DNA of 64,000 bases from Lactobacillus colini (GCF_017874575.1 NZ_JAGGLU010000009.1:22646-86645); one strand, 5' to 3'. Counted from the stretch's first letter, positions 33,045 to 43,635 are shown. Numbers and translations: made by a program. Notes: generated by a model from the sequence alone, not told the origin.

Positions 33045-34998
33045 GCGTAGAAATTTAAATTTTTTGTTAATTTGGCTCAGTATTGCGCCCATTTATTTGC
33101 AGTTTGTGAATCTTTTTTGGGGAGAATCAAGTTTAAATTTTAGTCTAAATACTTTTTATGCCTTGGTGTTAGTTCTAGCCTTGACAACAAGTAATATAGA
33201 GGATATTGACCAGTGGTTTTTAGAGAAAGCTACGACCTGGCTGAGTGTTAACTTGTGGCTGTTGAATTTAATAGATCTGAGTGGCTGGTTGAGCATTAAG
33301 ACGCCAGAGTTAATTTATCAGTTGGGGATATTGACCACGAGTGCTAGTCTGTATTTTTTAGAAAGGCACTTCACTTTAAAGAATATTTTATTAATCGCCA
33401 TTAACTTAAATTGTTTGGCTTATGTATTCCCACCGGCTGGTGCTTGGGGATTATTGATTACCTCATTAATTATGCTCTCGCTGTACTTAGAGAGATTTGC
33501 AATTACTTTTAGCGAGCAGTTTCGGCTAAGTTTATTGATTGTATACTTGACTGTAACCTTATGTGCCATAACATGGGTAACACTTGAATGGCCATTATTT
33601 CTATTTGACAATGTTGCCTGGCAAATAGAAGCACTAGCCCTGCCGGTTATTCTTGTTTTAGCCTGGTTAGCTTGTAAGATGCAGGAGCGAATTATTGCAA
33701 CGATTCACTTATTTTTTGCAATTGGATATTTTACTTTAATTAGTGAAATGGTGATTTTCATTGGTCAACCAAGAAGCTTAAATATTGCTTTTTTAGCTTT
33801 TTGTCTGGTGATTTATATTAATTTATTTAATATTTTTGGCTCGGTTTATTTGGATAGCAGCCATCGCAAGATTTCAGTTATTATTCCAACCCATAATGAT
33901 GAAAAAACTATCGTTAAAGCACTACAGTCAATTAGGATACAGAGCTATCAAGATTGGGAAGTAGTCGTTGTTGATGACGGCTCTAGCGATAAGACACTGA
34001 CATATCTTAGACGCTATTTAAAATATAACAGCATGCCAGTTAAATGTTTCTCTGTTAAGCATCATGGGCGCTTGAATGCAGTAAGATATGGGCTAAAGTA
34101 TATTAGCGGTGATATTTGCCATATTCTTGATCCTAAGGATGCGCTATATGATCATAACGTCTTTTATCGGGCAATGACCAATCTGTGCGGTGAGAAGTGT
34201 GACGGGATCTTTGTTGGTATCCAGCAAGAGAATCGGCTAGGAAGGATCCATGAGATTCTTCGTCCGCCAGCCTACTATGATAGTTGGGCTACAGTAGTTA
34301 AATTAGCCTTAACAGGAGGTAAGGACATCTTTGTACCATATATTTATTGGCGAAGGGATATTTTTGAAACTACAGTTAAGAAAAACTATCTAATTAATAA
34401 TCTTCCGGCTTGGTATAATGTTAACAATAATCTTGGGTTAAGGATGGCTAATGCTAACTTTGTTGGTTTAAAATGTGGCATTAAGACGAGATTAGATTTA
34501 GAACCAAACCTAGTTAACTTATCAGGACAATTGCGAACTCTACATCATGTATTAGCTAACTTTAAGATTAATTCATTTAATAGCCAAGCACGTATTTATC
34601 AATTCTTGAGGCAGATGCATTTATCTAGTATGGGGATAATATTTTTTAAGATGGGTAGAACTAAGTTAAAAAATATCACCCCTAAGTTAATTGCTAAGTC
34701 GAATCAAAGCCATCCTTATTTGACTGCAATTGCTAAATTCGCTCAAAATTATGATCCTGAAAAGGCAATTACAATTTCATTGCCTGCCAAACTAAAGTTA
34801 TACGACGGTAGTGATATGGAAGATTTTGAAAAAGACTTTGACAAAAATAGACTTGATACATTTTATCTGGATTTTATGCAATATTTAAAGCAAGGACCAG
34901 GAATAATGCAAGTAGCACCAAGTCAAAAGAAAAGATTAGCTAGAATTTTAGAATTTTTTACGATTAAAGATTATATAACAATAGAGGAAAAAAGATGA
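33034..34998 (+). CDS. Polytopic membrane protein fused to a family 2 glycosyltransferase domain
   Basis: 654 residues. The first ~270 contain about eight membrane helices (LIWLSIAPIYLQFVNLFW, LLIAINLNCLAYVFPPAGAW, SLLIVYLTVTLCAITWV). From about residue 279 a GT-A domain begins: KISVIIPTHNDEKTIVKALQ, then WEVVVVDDGSSDKT, with HILDPKDALYD in place of the classic D-x-D region. A further ~200 residues follow without helices. Membrane-first, GT2-second order is unusual; most processive GT2 enzymes have helices after the catalytic core. It overlaps the flanking genes by 11 and 4 bases, so coupled translation is likely. Confidence 0.78.
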   Translation: MVTKRRNLNFLLIWLSIAPIYLQFVNLFWGESSLNFSLNTFYALVLVLALTTSNIEDIDQWFLEKATTWLSVNLWLLNLIDLSGWLSIKTPELIYQLGILTTSASLYFLERHFTLKNILLIAINLNCLAYVFPPAGAWGLLITSLIMLSLYLERFAITFSEQFRLSLLIVYLTVTLCAITWVTLEWPLFLFDNVAWQIEALALPVILVLAWLACKMQERIIATIHLFFAIGYFTLISEMVIFIGQPRSLNIAFLAFCLVIYINLFNIFGSVYLDSSHRKISVIIPTHNDEKTIVKALQSIRIQSYQDWEVVVVDDGSSDKTLTYLRRYLKYNSMPVKCFSVKHHGRLNAVRYGLKYISGDICHILDPKDALYDHNVFYRAMTNLCGEKCDGIFVGIQQENRLGRIHEILRPPAYYDSWATVVKLALTGGKDIFVPYIYWRRDIFETTVKKNYLINNLPAWYNVNNNLGLRMANANFVGLKCGIKTRLDLEPNLVNLSGQLRTLHHVLANFKINSFNSQARIYQFLRQMHLSSMGIIFFKMGRTKLKNITPKLIAKSNQSHPYLTAIAKFAQNYDPEKAITISLPAKLKLYDGSDMEDFEKDFDKNRLDTFYLDFMQYLKQGPGIMQVAPSQKKRLARILEFFTIKDYITIEEKR

Positions 34999-35693
34999 TA
35001 CCAAAAATTATTCATTATGTCTGGGTAGGCGGTAACCCTAAGCCTAAAAGTATCCAAACTTGTATGAAAACATGGCAAAAACACTTAAAAGATTACAAAA
35101 TTATTGAATGGAACGAGACCAATTTCGATATTCATGAGAACAAGTATGTTGAACAAGCTTATCAAGCTAAAAAATGGGCCTTTGTGTCTGATTATATTCG
35201 TGCTAAGGCGATTTATGAATATGGCGGAATATATCTAGATACTGATGTATTAGTACTTGATAATTTACATGAATTATTGAAGAATCGGGCTTTTGTCGGT
35301 TTTGAAAATAAAGACAATCCCTTTACTGCTGTCTTTGGCGCTGAACCTAAGCATCGCTTAATTAAGGATATGCTTGATTATTATGATGACCGAAACTTTG
35401 AATTTGACAAAAATAACCAATTATCCGGTGTTAATACAGTCTCTGTTTCAGAAATTTTAAAGCAAAAATATGGTGCTAAACCTAACAATCAAGAGCAGTG
35501 GCTGCCATACGGAATCCACGTTTATCCTGATGGAGTGTTGTGCAATCCTTCAAAAAATTCTAAGACAATCCATATCTTTACTGGAACTTGGATGGAAGGT
35601 CAAAAGCCCCTAAAAAGAAAGATTGTAACTAAGTTAAAATTGCATATAAAAACGCCATTTGAAGCCGGCCTATATGCTAGATTAATTAGGTAA
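34995..35693 (+). CDS. DXD-type glycosyltransferase (GT32-like)
   Basis: 232 residues. MIPKIIHYVWVGGNPKP is the classic N-terminus of OCH1/capsular GT32 enzymes. FVSDYIRAKAIYEYGGIYLD then TDVLVL carries the D-x-D metal/nucleotide site (Asp82, Asp84). HIFTGTWMEGQ near the end resembles the HxxxxSW-type closing motif. It is cytoplasmic and transfers a sugar to a lipid-linked glycan. It is the last gene of the tagA operon, overlapping its predecessor by four bases. Confidence 0.87.
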   Translation: MIPKIIHYVWVGGNPKPKSIQTCMKTWQKHLKDYKIIEWNETNFDIHENKYVEQAYQAKKWAFVSDYIRAKAIYEYGGIYLDTDVLVLDNLHELLKNRAFVGFENKDNPFTAVFGAEPKHRLIKDMLDYYDDRNFEFDKNNQLSGVNTVSVSEILKQKYGAKPNNQEQWLPYGIHVYPDGVLCNPSKNSKTIHIFTGTWMEGQKPLKRKIVTKLKLHIKTPFEAGLYARLIR

Positions 35694-35763
35694 TTGCTAT
35701 CTGAATAAGTTTGACTATAATAGAGACAAACAATTATAAAAAAAGTTATATTAGTGAGGAACA

Positions 35764-37236
35764 ATGTTAAATAAACAAATTGACCAAGACGATTCCTTGG
35801 TTTTGCATACGGATTTATATGAAATCAACATGATGTACACTTATTTCAAAGAAGGAATAAGTGAAAGAAATGCCGTTTTTGAACTATTTTTTAGAAAAGA
35901 ACCTTTTGGTAATGGTTATGCAGTTAATGCTGGCTTAAGCCGAGTAATTGATTACCTAAGTAATTTGCATTTCACAGAAAGCGACCTGCAATATCTGCAA
36001 GAGCAAGAAGGATATGATGATGACTTTATTGATTATCTTCGCAACTTTAAGCTTAAGTTAACTGTTCGTAGTGCTCTAGAGGGTGAATTGGTCTTTGCTA
36101 ATGAACCAATTGTTCAAGTAGAAGGCCCACTTGCCCAGTGTCAAATTGTAGAAACAGCACTCTTGAATATCATCAACTTCCAAACCTTAATTGCAACTAA
36201 AGCAGCTAGAATTAAGGTTGCAGTTGGTGGTGACGGTTTACTGGAATTTGGTACGCGGAGGGCCCAAGATACTGATGCCGCTATTTGGGGTGCCCGGGCT
36301 GCTTATATTGGTGGCTTTGATGCGACTAGTAATGTTAGAGCTGGTAAGTTATTTAAAATTCCAATTGCCGGCACTCATGCTCATGCCCTAGTGCAAGCCT
36401 ATAATGATGAATATAAGGCCTTTAAAGCTTATGCGGAAACTCATAAGAATTGTGTCTTTTTGGTGGATACTTATGATACTTTGCGTAGCGGCGTTCCTAC
36501 TGCTATTAAAGTCGCTAAGGAAATGGGCGACAAGATTAACTTCCAAGGAGTCCGCATTGACTCAGGGGATATGGCTTATATTTCCAAAAAAGTCCGCAAA
36601 CAATTAGATGATGCGGGATTCCCAAATGCGAAGATTTTTGCTTCTAATGATTTAGATGAAAAGACCATCCAAAACTTAAAGATGCAAGATGCTAAAATCG
36701 ATGTCTGGGGTGTAGGTACTAAATTAATTACTGCCTTTGACCAGCCTGCTTTAGGTGGTGTTTATAAGCTAGTATCAATTGAAGATGAAAATGGCATCAT
36801 GCAAGATACGCTTAAGATTTCTTCAAATGCAGTTAAAGTTTCTACACCTGGTAAAAAGCAAGTTTGGCGTATTTCTGCTAATGCAGCTAAGAAAAATGAA
36901 GGTGATTGGGTTTCAAACTATGATGAAGATCCAAGAAAATTCGATGCCTTGTTTATGTTTCACCCGCAATATACCTACATTAATAAGGTAGTTACGAACT
37001 TTACTGCTAGACCACTACTTCAAACTATTTTTGAAAATGGTAAACTTATTTATAACGAACCTAGTCTTCAAGAAATTAAAGACTTTACGGCTAATAACTT
37101 AGATGGCTTGTGGGATGAATACAAGCGTGCCTTGAATCCACAAGACTATCCAGTAGATCTGTCGCAAAAGCTTTATGATCATAAAGTGAACTTGATCAAT
37201 AGTATTCGTTCAAAGATTGTTAAGAGAGGTTACTAA
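35764..37236 (+). CDS. pncB: Nicotinate phosphoribosyltransferase
   Basis: 490 residues. Signatures include [56 protein letters not shown] and [11 protein letters not shown], the phosphorylated-His region of the type used by Firmicutes. It makes nicotinate mononucleotide from nicotinate and PRPP with ATP. It precedes nadE by one base, so the pair forms a salvage operon. A TATAAT lies near 35714, and TAGTGAGGAACA precedes ATG 35764. Confidence 0.95.
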   Translation: MLNKQIDQDDSLVLHTDLYEINMMYTYFKEGISERNAVFELFFRKEPFGNGYAVNAGLSRVIDYLSNLHFTESDLQYLQEQEGYDDDFIDYLRNFKLKLTVRSALEGELVFANEPIVQVEGPLAQCQIVETALLNIINFQTLIATKAARIKVAVGGDGLLEFGTRRAQDTDAAIWGARAAYIGGFDATSNVRAGKLFKIPIAGTHAHALVQAYNDEYKAFKAYAETHKNCVFLVDTYDTLRSGVPTAIKVAKEMGDKINFQGVRIDSGDMAYISKKVRKQLDDAGFPNAKIFASNDLDEKTIQNLKMQDAKIDVWGVGTKLITAFDQPALGGVYKLVSIEDENGIMQDTLKISSNAVKVSTPGKKQVWRISANAAKKNEGDWVSNYDEDPRKFDALFMFHPQYTYINKVVTNFTARPLLQTIFENGKLIYNEPSLQEIKDFTANNLDGLWDEYKRALNPQDYPVDLSQKLYDHKVNLINSIRSKIVKRGY

Positions 37237-37237
37237 A

Positions 37238-38068
37238 ATGCGTCCATTACAAGAAAAGATCATTGCCTATGAGCATGTTTTACCAGAAATTGATCCTAAA
37301 GAAGAAATTCGTAAATCAATTGATTTTTTGAAGGACTATTTAAAGCAAAATCCTTTTTTAAAGAGTTATGTCTTAGGAATTTCTGGTGGGCAAGATTCTA
37401 CCTTAACTGGTAAATTAGCTCAAATGGCAATTGAAGAAATGCGCCAAGAAACTGGCGATAATTCTTACCAATTTATCGCTGTACGTTTGCCATACGATGT
37501 GCAAGCAGATGCTAGCGATGCAGCAGATGCAATTGCTTTTCAAAAGCCTGACCAAGATTTAATTGTTAATATTAAAGAGCCGGTTGATGCTATGGTTAAA
37601 GTTGTTGAAGCAACTGGTCAAAAAATTACAGACTTTAACAAGGGTAATATTAAGGCACGTCAGAGAATGGTTGTTCAATACGCAATTGCAGGTGCTAATC
37701 ATGGTGCTGTAATTGGGACTGACCATGCCGCAGAAAACTTTTCTGGTTTTTATACTAAGTATGGTGATGGTGCAGCTGATATTACACCATTGTTCCGTTT
37801 AGATAAGCGCCAAGGTAAGGCTATGCTTAAGGAATTAGGCTGCCCAGAGCACTTATACTTAAAGGCACCAACCGCTGACTTAGAAGAAGATCAACCAGAT
37901 CTTCCAGATGAAGTAGCACTTGGTGTAACTTACCAAGAAATTGACGATTATCTAGAAGGTAAACAAGTAAGTGAAAAGGCAGCTGAACAAATTGAAAAAT
38001 TGTGGAAGAAGAGCGAGCATAAACGTCACTTACCAGTAACTATTTTTGATACATTTTATAAAAAATAA
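37238..38068 (+). CDS. nadE: Ammonia-dependent NAD+ synthetase
   Basis: 276 residues from ATG 37238, with AAGAGAGGTTACTAAA as ribosome-binding site; the in-frame TTG at 37217 is unlikely. The N-type ATP pyrophosphatase loop is [16 protein letters not shown]. Further motifs are [38 protein letters not shown] and [15 protein letters not shown]. It has no glutaminase domain, so it uses ammonia. It completes NAD synthesis from salvaged nicotinate; no de novo genes are seen here. Confidence 0.95.
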   Translation: MRPLQEKIIAYEHVLPEIDPKEEIRKSIDFLKDYLKQNPFLKSYVLGISGGQDSTLTGKLAQMAIEEMRQETGDNSYQFIAVRLPYDVQADASDAADAIAFQKPDQDLIVNIKEPVDAMVKVVEATGQKITDFNKGNIKARQRMVVQYAIAGANHGAVIGTDHAAENFSGFYTKYGDGAADITPLFRLDKRQGKAMLKELGCPEHLYLKAPTADLEEDQPDLPDEVALGVTYQEIDDYLEGKQVSEKAAEQIEKLWKKSEHKRHLPVTIFDTFYKK

Positions 38069-38106
38069 TTTAACTTGCTAATTTTTGCATAAATTTTATA
38101 ATAGAG

Positions 38107-38227
38107 TATGCAATAAGGGAGTAACGGCAAGTAATTGCGATAAGTTCAACAACCGAGAATTAATGTTCTCTGGGCTTATCTTAATATGTGAGACTTATGG
38201 CCAGTAATGGACATAGGTCTTTTTTTA
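38107..38227 (+). ncRNA. yybP-ykoY-type (Mn2+) riboswitch with terminator
   Basis: The leader shows AAGGGAGTAAC near its start, a central hairpin (CGAGAATTAATGTTCTC), GGGCTTATCTTAA, and the closing TGTGAGACTT, in the order seen in yybP-ykoY RNAs. A strong terminator follows: GACTTATGGCCA (38192-38203) pairs with TGGACATAGGTC (38208-38219), then seven T. The TGAGAC segment is shared by aptamer and terminator stem, which explains switching. RNAs of this class let manganese-export genes be read through when Mn2+ is high. The gene behind it is a P-type cation ATPase. Confidence 0.75.
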
Positions 38228-38242
38228 TTACAGGAGGAGAAA

Positions 38243-40912
38243 TTGCTTACGAAATATTATGATCAGACGATGCCTGAAGTTGAGCAGGAATTAAAGACTT
38301 CCCTCAAAACAGGCTTATCGAAGCAAGAAGCTAAAAGACGTTTAGAAGAATACGGTCCTAATTCTTTAGCAGCTAAGAAAAAACGTAGTTTATTTATGAA
38401 GTTCATCGATCAGTTTAAAGACTTCATGATTATTGTGTTGATAGTAGCTGCTATCTTGTCGGGTGTTGTTGCACAGGAATGGACCGATGCAGCAATTATT
38501 ATGATTGTTGTGTTAATCAATGCAATCTTAGGCGTAGTCCAAGAAGCCAAGTCTGAGGCAGCTATTGATGCATTAAAAGAAATGTCAACTCCAGTAGCCC
38601 ATGTGCGACGAGATGGTGAAGTTCTGCAAGTTCCTAGTACTGAGATTGTACCAGGAGATGTGGTCTTGCTTGAGGCAGGTGATGTTGTTCCTGCTGATAT
38701 GCGTTTAGGATTGGCAGCTAGCTTGAAGATTGAAGAATCAGCCTTAACTGGTGAATCAGTCCCTGTTGAAAAGTCAACAGACATTCCTGAAGGAGATGAC
38801 ATTGCCTTAGGCGATCGGGTAAACATGGCTTATTCAAATACTAATGTAACCTATGGTCGTGGTGAGGGAATTGTTACTGCTACTGGTATGAATACTGAAG
38901 TTGGTAAGATTGCCACAATGCTAAATGAAGCAGATGAAACAGATACTCCCCTAAAGCAAAATCTGAATCAATTAGGTAAAACCCTAACGATTATGATTTT
39001 AGCAATCTGTGTAATTGTCTTTATCGTAGGTATTTTTACTAAGCAAGGCAGTGAACCCATGAACAAGCTAATGATTGACATGTTCTTGGTAGCAGTATCA
39101 TTAGCTGTAGCGGCAATTCCAGAAGGTTTGCCAGCAATTGTAACGATTATTTTAGCCTTGGGTACGCAGACTATGGCTAAGCACAAAGCAATTGTTAGAA
39201 AACTTCCAGCCGTTGAAACGTTGGGTGCTACTGATATTATTTGCTCAGATAAGACTGGTACATTAACCCAAAATAGAATGACAGTTGAAAAGATATACTA
39301 TGATGCAACTGTTCACAGCGATAATGAAGAGATCAATCAAGATAATCCAGCCCTGCTTTCAATGATTTTGGCTAATGATACTAAAATAGAAAACGGCGGT
39401 AACTTACTAGGTGATCCTACTGAAACGGCTCTTATTCAATACGCCTTCGACAAAAAAGTTGATGTGCAAAAGCTATTAAGTCAAGATACGCGTTTGCAAG
39501 AAGTGCCATTTGACTCAGAGCGTAAATTAATGTCTACGGTTAATAAATATCAAGATGGTAAGTTTTTTGTTGCTGTGAAGGGTGCGCCTGATGAATTACT
39601 CAAGCGGGTAACTTCAATTGAAATTAATGGTCAAATATCCCCAATTACCCAAGAACAAAGAGAAGAGATTCTTGCTACCAATCAAGATTTAGCTGAAAAC
39701 GCATTGCGTGTCTTGGGTCTTGCTTATAAGGTTATCGACAAGCTCTATGATGAGCCAGCTACTGATAATGTTGAACAAGATTTAATCTTTGCCGGGCTTG
39801 TGGGGATGATTGACCCTGAACGTCCAGAAGCTAAAGCTGCTGTATTAGAAGCTAAGAATGCTGGTATTAGAACAATTATGATTACTGGTGACCACCAAGT
39901 AACGGCTGCAGCAATTGCTAGCCGGCTAGGAATCTTAAATCCTGGTGATAATGATGGTGTCCTTACTGGTGCAGAACTTGATAAGTTATCTGATGATTAC
40001 TTCATTAAGCATGTTGCTGACTACAGCGTGTATGCTAGAGTATCACCTGAACACAAGGTAAGAATTGTTAAGGCATGGCAAGCAAATGAAAAGATTGTCG
40101 CAATGACTGGTGACGGGGTTAATGATGCACCAAGCTTGAAGCAAGCAGATATTGGTATCGGTATGGGAATTACTGGTACCGAAGTATCGAAGGGCGCAGC
40201 GGATATGGTTTTAGCTGATGATAACTTTGCCACGATTGTTGAAGCTATTAAGCAGGGACGTAAGGTCTTTGCCAATATTCAAAAGGCAATTCTTTACTTA
40301 ATGAGTTGTAATGTTGGTGAAGTATTAACTGTCTTTATGATGACTATGCTTGGCTGGGATATCTTAGCACCAGTGCAATTACTTTGGATTAACTTAGTGA
40401 CTGATACACTTCCGGCAATTGCCTTAGGAGTTGAACCAGTAGAAGATGGAATTATGAAGAAAAAGCCACGTGGCCGCAATTCTAACTTCTTCTCTGGTGG
40501 AGTTGCTGGTTCTATTATTTACCAAGGTATCTTGGAGGGATTATTAGTCTTAATTGCATACCAATTCGGGCTTCATGTTGGACCTCATGTTGGTAATGAT
40601 GCTTTACAACATGGGGATGCCTTAACAATGTCATTTTTAACTTTAGGATTAATTCAATTATTCCATGCCATTAACTCTAAGTTTATTCATAAGTCAATCT
40701 TTAGTAATAAGACATTTACCAATAAGTGGTTCAATAAAGCGATCATTGTGTCTGCTGTTATTATGGCTGCAGTTGAGTTACCATTTTTGACTAAGTTGTT
40801 TAATGTTACTGAGTTAAATCTTAGTCAATGGCTAGTTGTCTTAGTTGCAGGCTGCTTGATGATTATTATTGTTGAAGTTGTTAAATTCTTCCAAAGAAGA
40901 ATGAATAGATAA
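38243..40912 (+). CDS. P2-type cation (probable Mn2+/Ca2+) exporting ATPase
   Basis: 889 residues from TTG 38243, five bases after AGGAGG; the ATG at 38207 lies within the terminator stem. All P-type parts are present: TGES loop (ALTGESVPVEK), first membrane core with AIPEGLPAIV, phosphorylation site DKTGTLT at Asp336, TGDHQ and MTGDGVNDAPSLKQADIG hinge. About ten helices fit the SERCA-like P2A class. Lactococcal YoaB and pneumococcal MgtA, which follow the same riboswitch class, export manganese; by analogy this one does too. It would protect Mn-rich lactobacilli from excess. Confidence 0.9.
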   Translation: MLTKYYDQTMPEVEQELKTSLKTGLSKQEAKRRLEEYGPNSLAAKKKRSLFMKFIDQFKDFMIIVLIVAAILSGVVAQEWTDAAIIMIVVLINAILGVVQEAKSEAAIDALKEMSTPVAHVRRDGEVLQVPSTEIVPGDVVLLEAGDVVPADMRLGLAASLKIEESALTGESVPVEKSTDIPEGDDIALGDRVNMAYSNTNVTYGRGEGIVTATGMNTEVGKIATMLNEADETDTPLKQNLNQLGKTLTIMILAICVIVFIVGIFTKQGSEPMNKLMIDMFLVAVSLAVAAIPEGLPAIVTIILALGTQTMAKHKAIVRKLPAVETLGATDIICSDKTGTLTQNRMTVEKIYYDATVHSDNEEINQDNPALLSMILANDTKIENGGNLLGDPTETALIQYAFDKKVDVQKLLSQDTRLQEVPFDSERKLMSTVNKYQDGKFFVAVKGAPDELLKRVTSIEINGQISPITQEQREEILATNQDLAENALRVLGLAYKVIDKLYDEPATDNVEQDLIFAGLVGMIDPERPEAKAAVLEAKNAGIRTIMITGDHQVTAAAIASRLGILNPGDNDGVLTGAELDKLSDDYFIKHVADYSVYARVSPEHKVRIVKAWQANEKIVAMTGDGVNDAPSLKQADIGIGMGITGTEVSKGAADMVLADDNFATIVEAIKQGRKVFANIQKAILYLMSCNVGEVLTVFMMTMLGWDILAPVQLLWINLVTDTLPAIALGVEPVEDGIMKKKPRGRNSNFFSGGVAGSIIYQGILEGLLVLIAYQFGLHVGPHVGNDALQHGDALTMSFLTLGLIQLFHAINSKFIHKSIFSNKTFTNKWFNKAIIVSAVIMAAVELPFLTKLFNVTELNLSQWLVVLVAGCLMIIIVEVVKFFQRRMNR

Positions 40913-40923
40913 TTAGATAGACG

Positions 40924-40957
40924 AAAAAGAGTTGAATTTAATTTCAACTCTTTTTTT
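40924..40957 (+). terminator. Terminator of the ATPase gene
   Basis: AAAAAGAGTTGAA pairs perfectly with TTCAACTCTTTTT. Confidence 0.9.
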
Positions 40958-41050
40958 GTATAATAAATAGATGTTAAAAATAATAAAAATGTCGCCTTAG
41001 TTATAGGTACTTTTGCTAGAATAAAATAAAAAAGAATGAATTGAGAAACA

Positions 41051-42205
41051 ATGAAAAGTTTATTTTTTAGATGGTATTTAAGTGTAATGAAGTTCTTAGC
41101 AGGTTTAATACCAACTAAGAAGAATGCAGCGGTAATCTTAAATGGTGCAGGGAGATCAGGCTCTAATGGCTATATTTTTTATAAATATTTGCAAAAAAAT
41201 TATCCCAATCTTGATGTAACCTTGGTAGAGCCCTGGCCATCTTCTCACTTGCCTTTTTCTACTTGGAAAAGGATCGGAGCAGCTAAGTATATCTTTACTA
41301 CACACCAACCCTTTAAGATTAAAAGCAGCCAAATAGATATTGAATTTTGGCATGGAATTCCTTTAAAGAGAATGGGATTGATGGCAAACAATACTTTGCG
41401 TAAAGATAATCAACGCAATGAAAGATTGTGGTATACCAGTGCGGATGTCGTTAGCTCAAGTTCTGACTTATACGAGAGTTTGATGAGCGCCTGTATCGCA
41501 ATCTCTACTGATAAATATCGAAAGCTAGGATTTCCACGTTTAGATGCTTTAAAACAACCAGTTATTTCTAAAGAAGATTTTTTACAAGATTTGTTTAAAA
41601 GCTCTGATCCTCAAGCTCAAATTGGAATTTATATGCCGACTTTCCGCTATGAATTGGAAGACAAGTCAATTATGAAAAAAATTGAGGACGGGAATTTTTT
41701 TGCTTTTGAAGATTTTGAAGTTGAAAAGTTAAATAATGCCTTGAAAGAAAAGCATCAATACTTAATTGTTAAACTTCATCCCTATGAAATGAAGATGTTT
41801 AAAAACTTTGATAGCCAGTTTTCAAATATTGCTTTTATGAATAATGATTACTTATTTGACAATAATTATGATTTATATGAGTTGCTGGGATTGACGGACT
41901 TTTTATTGACTGATTTTTCATCAATTTACTTTGATTACTTACACCTCGATAAGCCAATCTTGTTTGTGACCAACTTTTTGAAGCAATATGAAAAGACGCG
42001 TGGATTATTGATAGGACCTTATGCAGAAATTGCACCAGGTAAGTGTATCAACTCGCAGACTGAATTGATAGCTGCTTTAGAGAAGATGGATTCTGCAGAA
42101 ATGAGAGCCAAGCGGCAATATTGGTTAAAGCTGTCTGATTCATTGCCAGAAGATGAAAATTGTCGCCGTGTGTGTGAATTCCTTAAGCTAGATCAGGTGA
42201 AGTAA
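41051..42205 (+). CDS. CDP-glycerol glycerophosphotransferase family (TagB/TagF-like)
   Basis: 384 residues. The C-terminal ~300 residues match the Glyphos_transf family: IEFWHGIPLKRMGLM holds the catalytic H-G-x-P(L)K region, and LTDFSSIYFDYLHLDKPILF contains the conserved D-F/Y-S-S donor site. An N-terminal amphipathic helix (FRWYLSVMKFLAGLI) could dock it to the membrane. It transfers glycerol-phosphate from CDP-glycerol to a teichoic-acid or glycan acceptor. It overlaps the flippase gene by one base. Choice between primer-type (TagB) and polymer-type (TagF) is not possible; its length favours the former. Confidence 0.88.
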   Translation: MKSLFFRWYLSVMKFLAGLIPTKKNAAVILNGAGRSGSNGYIFYKYLQKNYPNLDVTLVEPWPSSHLPFSTWKRIGAAKYIFTTHQPFKIKSSQIDIEFWHGIPLKRMGLMANNTLRKDNQRNERLWYTSADVVSSSSDLYESLMSACIAISTDKYRKLGFPRLDALKQPVISKEDFLQDLFKSSDPQAQIGIYMPTFRYELEDKSIMKKIEDGNFFAFEDFEVEKLNNALKEKHQYLIVKLHPYEMKMFKNFDSQFSNIAFMNNDYLFDNNYDLYELLGLTDFLLTDFSSIYFDYLHLDKPILFVTNFLKQYEKTRGLLIGPYAEIAPGKCINSQTELIAALEKMDSAEMRAKRQYWLKLSDSLPEDENCRRVCEFLKLDQVK

Positions 42206-43635
42206 TGAAGAAAACTTTCTTAAATATTCTCTATAATGCGGTTTATCAAATCTTTTTAGTTTTAGTACCATTGATTACAGTGCCGTATTTATCACGTGTT
42301 TTGGGACCTGGTAAGTATGGAATTTACAGTAGCGTAAATAATACTGTTCAATTCTTGATGGTATTTTGCATGTTGTCGATTTCTTATATTGGAATGAGGA
42401 CAATTTCACGGGTTAGAAATACTGATGGCCCAGCAGAATTAACTAGGGCTTTTTGGGGACTATGGTATTTTCAGGCTCTTGCTGGAGCAATTACAATTTT
42501 AATTACGATTTTAATTTGTATTATTTTTAGAATTAAATATTGGTGGGAATTACTGCTGATGGTACCATTTTTAATCTCGGCACAGTTTGATATTTCTTGG
42601 TTCTTTCAAGGATTGGCAGATTTTGGCCGGGTAGTATTGAAGAATACAGCAGTTAAGTTAGTTAGTGTAGTTTTGATCTTGCTTTTGGTTAAGAATCCCG
42701 CTGACTTGTGGAAATATATCTTAATTATGTCTATTTCAACCATGTTAGGTTCGTTTGTCTTTTGGTTTGATATTCATAATTATGTTGGTGGTCCTACTAA
42801 GAGCTTTTATCGTTTAAAAGAAACTAGTAAGGCAATTATTACCTTATTAATTCCACAAATTGCGACCCAGATTTATACTTCTTTAGATAAGCCGATTTTG
42901 GGGATTTTTCAGAATTCTACTCAAGTTGCTTACTATGACAATTCGCAAAGAATTTCTAATATGATTTTGGGGATTATAACTTCGATCTCGCTGGTTATTA
43001 TGCCTAAGATGGCCAGTGAAGCTAAAGATACCCAAAAAGTCGTTATGAAAAAGTCCCTTGAAGCAACGACCATGCTAGGTACCTTATTTGCAGTAATTGT
43101 AATGGCAAATACCAAGCAGTTTGTGCCTTTTTTCTTTGGTGAGCAGTATATTCCGATGACGCAGTTAATGTTCTTTTTCACATTGACGATTATTATGATT
43201 CCAATGGGTGGGGTATTCGCTAACCAATTTGCTTTGGCTAATTCGAGAGATAAGGATTATGCAATTCCGGTAATTATTGGGGCGGTTTCAGAGATAGTTT
43301 TGTCTTATTTTTTGGATCAATCATATGGCGCTGCAGGTGCGATGATTGCTATCTTAGTAACTGAGTTTATTGTTTTAATTTTAAGATTATGGATCGTTCG
43401 CGATGGCTATGAATTTGGCTATGTTTTTCATGATATACCATATTATTTCTTGATTGGGCTAATTAGCTTCGGTGTAGGGATGGTATGGCCGAATATCATT
43501 CATTCAGCCTTTTTAAATATGGCAATAAAGTCAGCTATTATGTTTATTGTATATCTTGCTATTATGCTAATATTTAAGCTAGACTTTAATCAAGACATCA
43601 TTAAGTTTACAAAGAAGCTTTTAAAAAGATCTTAG
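42205..43635 (+). CDS. Wzx-type polysaccharide/oligosaccharide flippase
   Basis: 476 residues with about 12-14 membrane helices. The opening LYNAVYQIFLVLVPLITVPY then LSRVLGPGKYGIYS is the standard start of the MATE-like polysaccharide transporter family. Later LIPQIATQIYTSLDKPILG and YDNSQRISNMILGIITSISL match its second half. It flips undecaprenyl-linked glycan outwards. Paired here with a TagB/F-like enzyme, it may export a glycerophosphate-decorated glycan, perhaps one built by the glycosyltransferases at 31-36 kb. Confidence 0.9.
   Translation: MKKTFLNILYNAVYQIFLVLVPLITVPYLSRVLGPGKYGIYSSVNNTVQFLMVFCMLSISYIGMRTISRVRNTDGPAELTRAFWGLWYFQALAGAITILITILICIIFRIKYWWELLLMVPFLISAQFDISWFFQGLADFGRVVLKNTAVKLVSVVLILLLVKNPADLWKYILIMSISTMLGSFVFWFDIHNYVGGPTKSFYRLKETSKAIITLLIPQIATQIYTSLDKPILGIFQNSTQVAYYDNSQRISNMILGIITSISLVIMPKMASEAKDTQKVVMKKSLEATTMLGTLFAVIVMANTKQFVPFFFGEQYIPMTQLMFFFTLTIIMIPMGGVFANQFALANSRDKDYAIPVIIGAVSEIVLSYFLDQSYGAAGAMIAILVTEFIVLILRLWIVRDGYEFGYVFHDIPYYFLIGLISFGVGMVWPNIIHSAFLNMAIKSAIMFIVYLAIMLIFKLDFNQDIIKFTKKLLKRS

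Noticed and set aside
38207..38242. ATG 38207 as start of the cation ATPase
   Set aside because: It is in the 3' arm of the riboswitch terminator and has no ribosome-binding site.
38410..38826. Long open frame on the minus strand inside the ATPase gene
   Set aside because: Low-complexity Ser/Thr-rich translation opposite a conserved gene; no start site or family.
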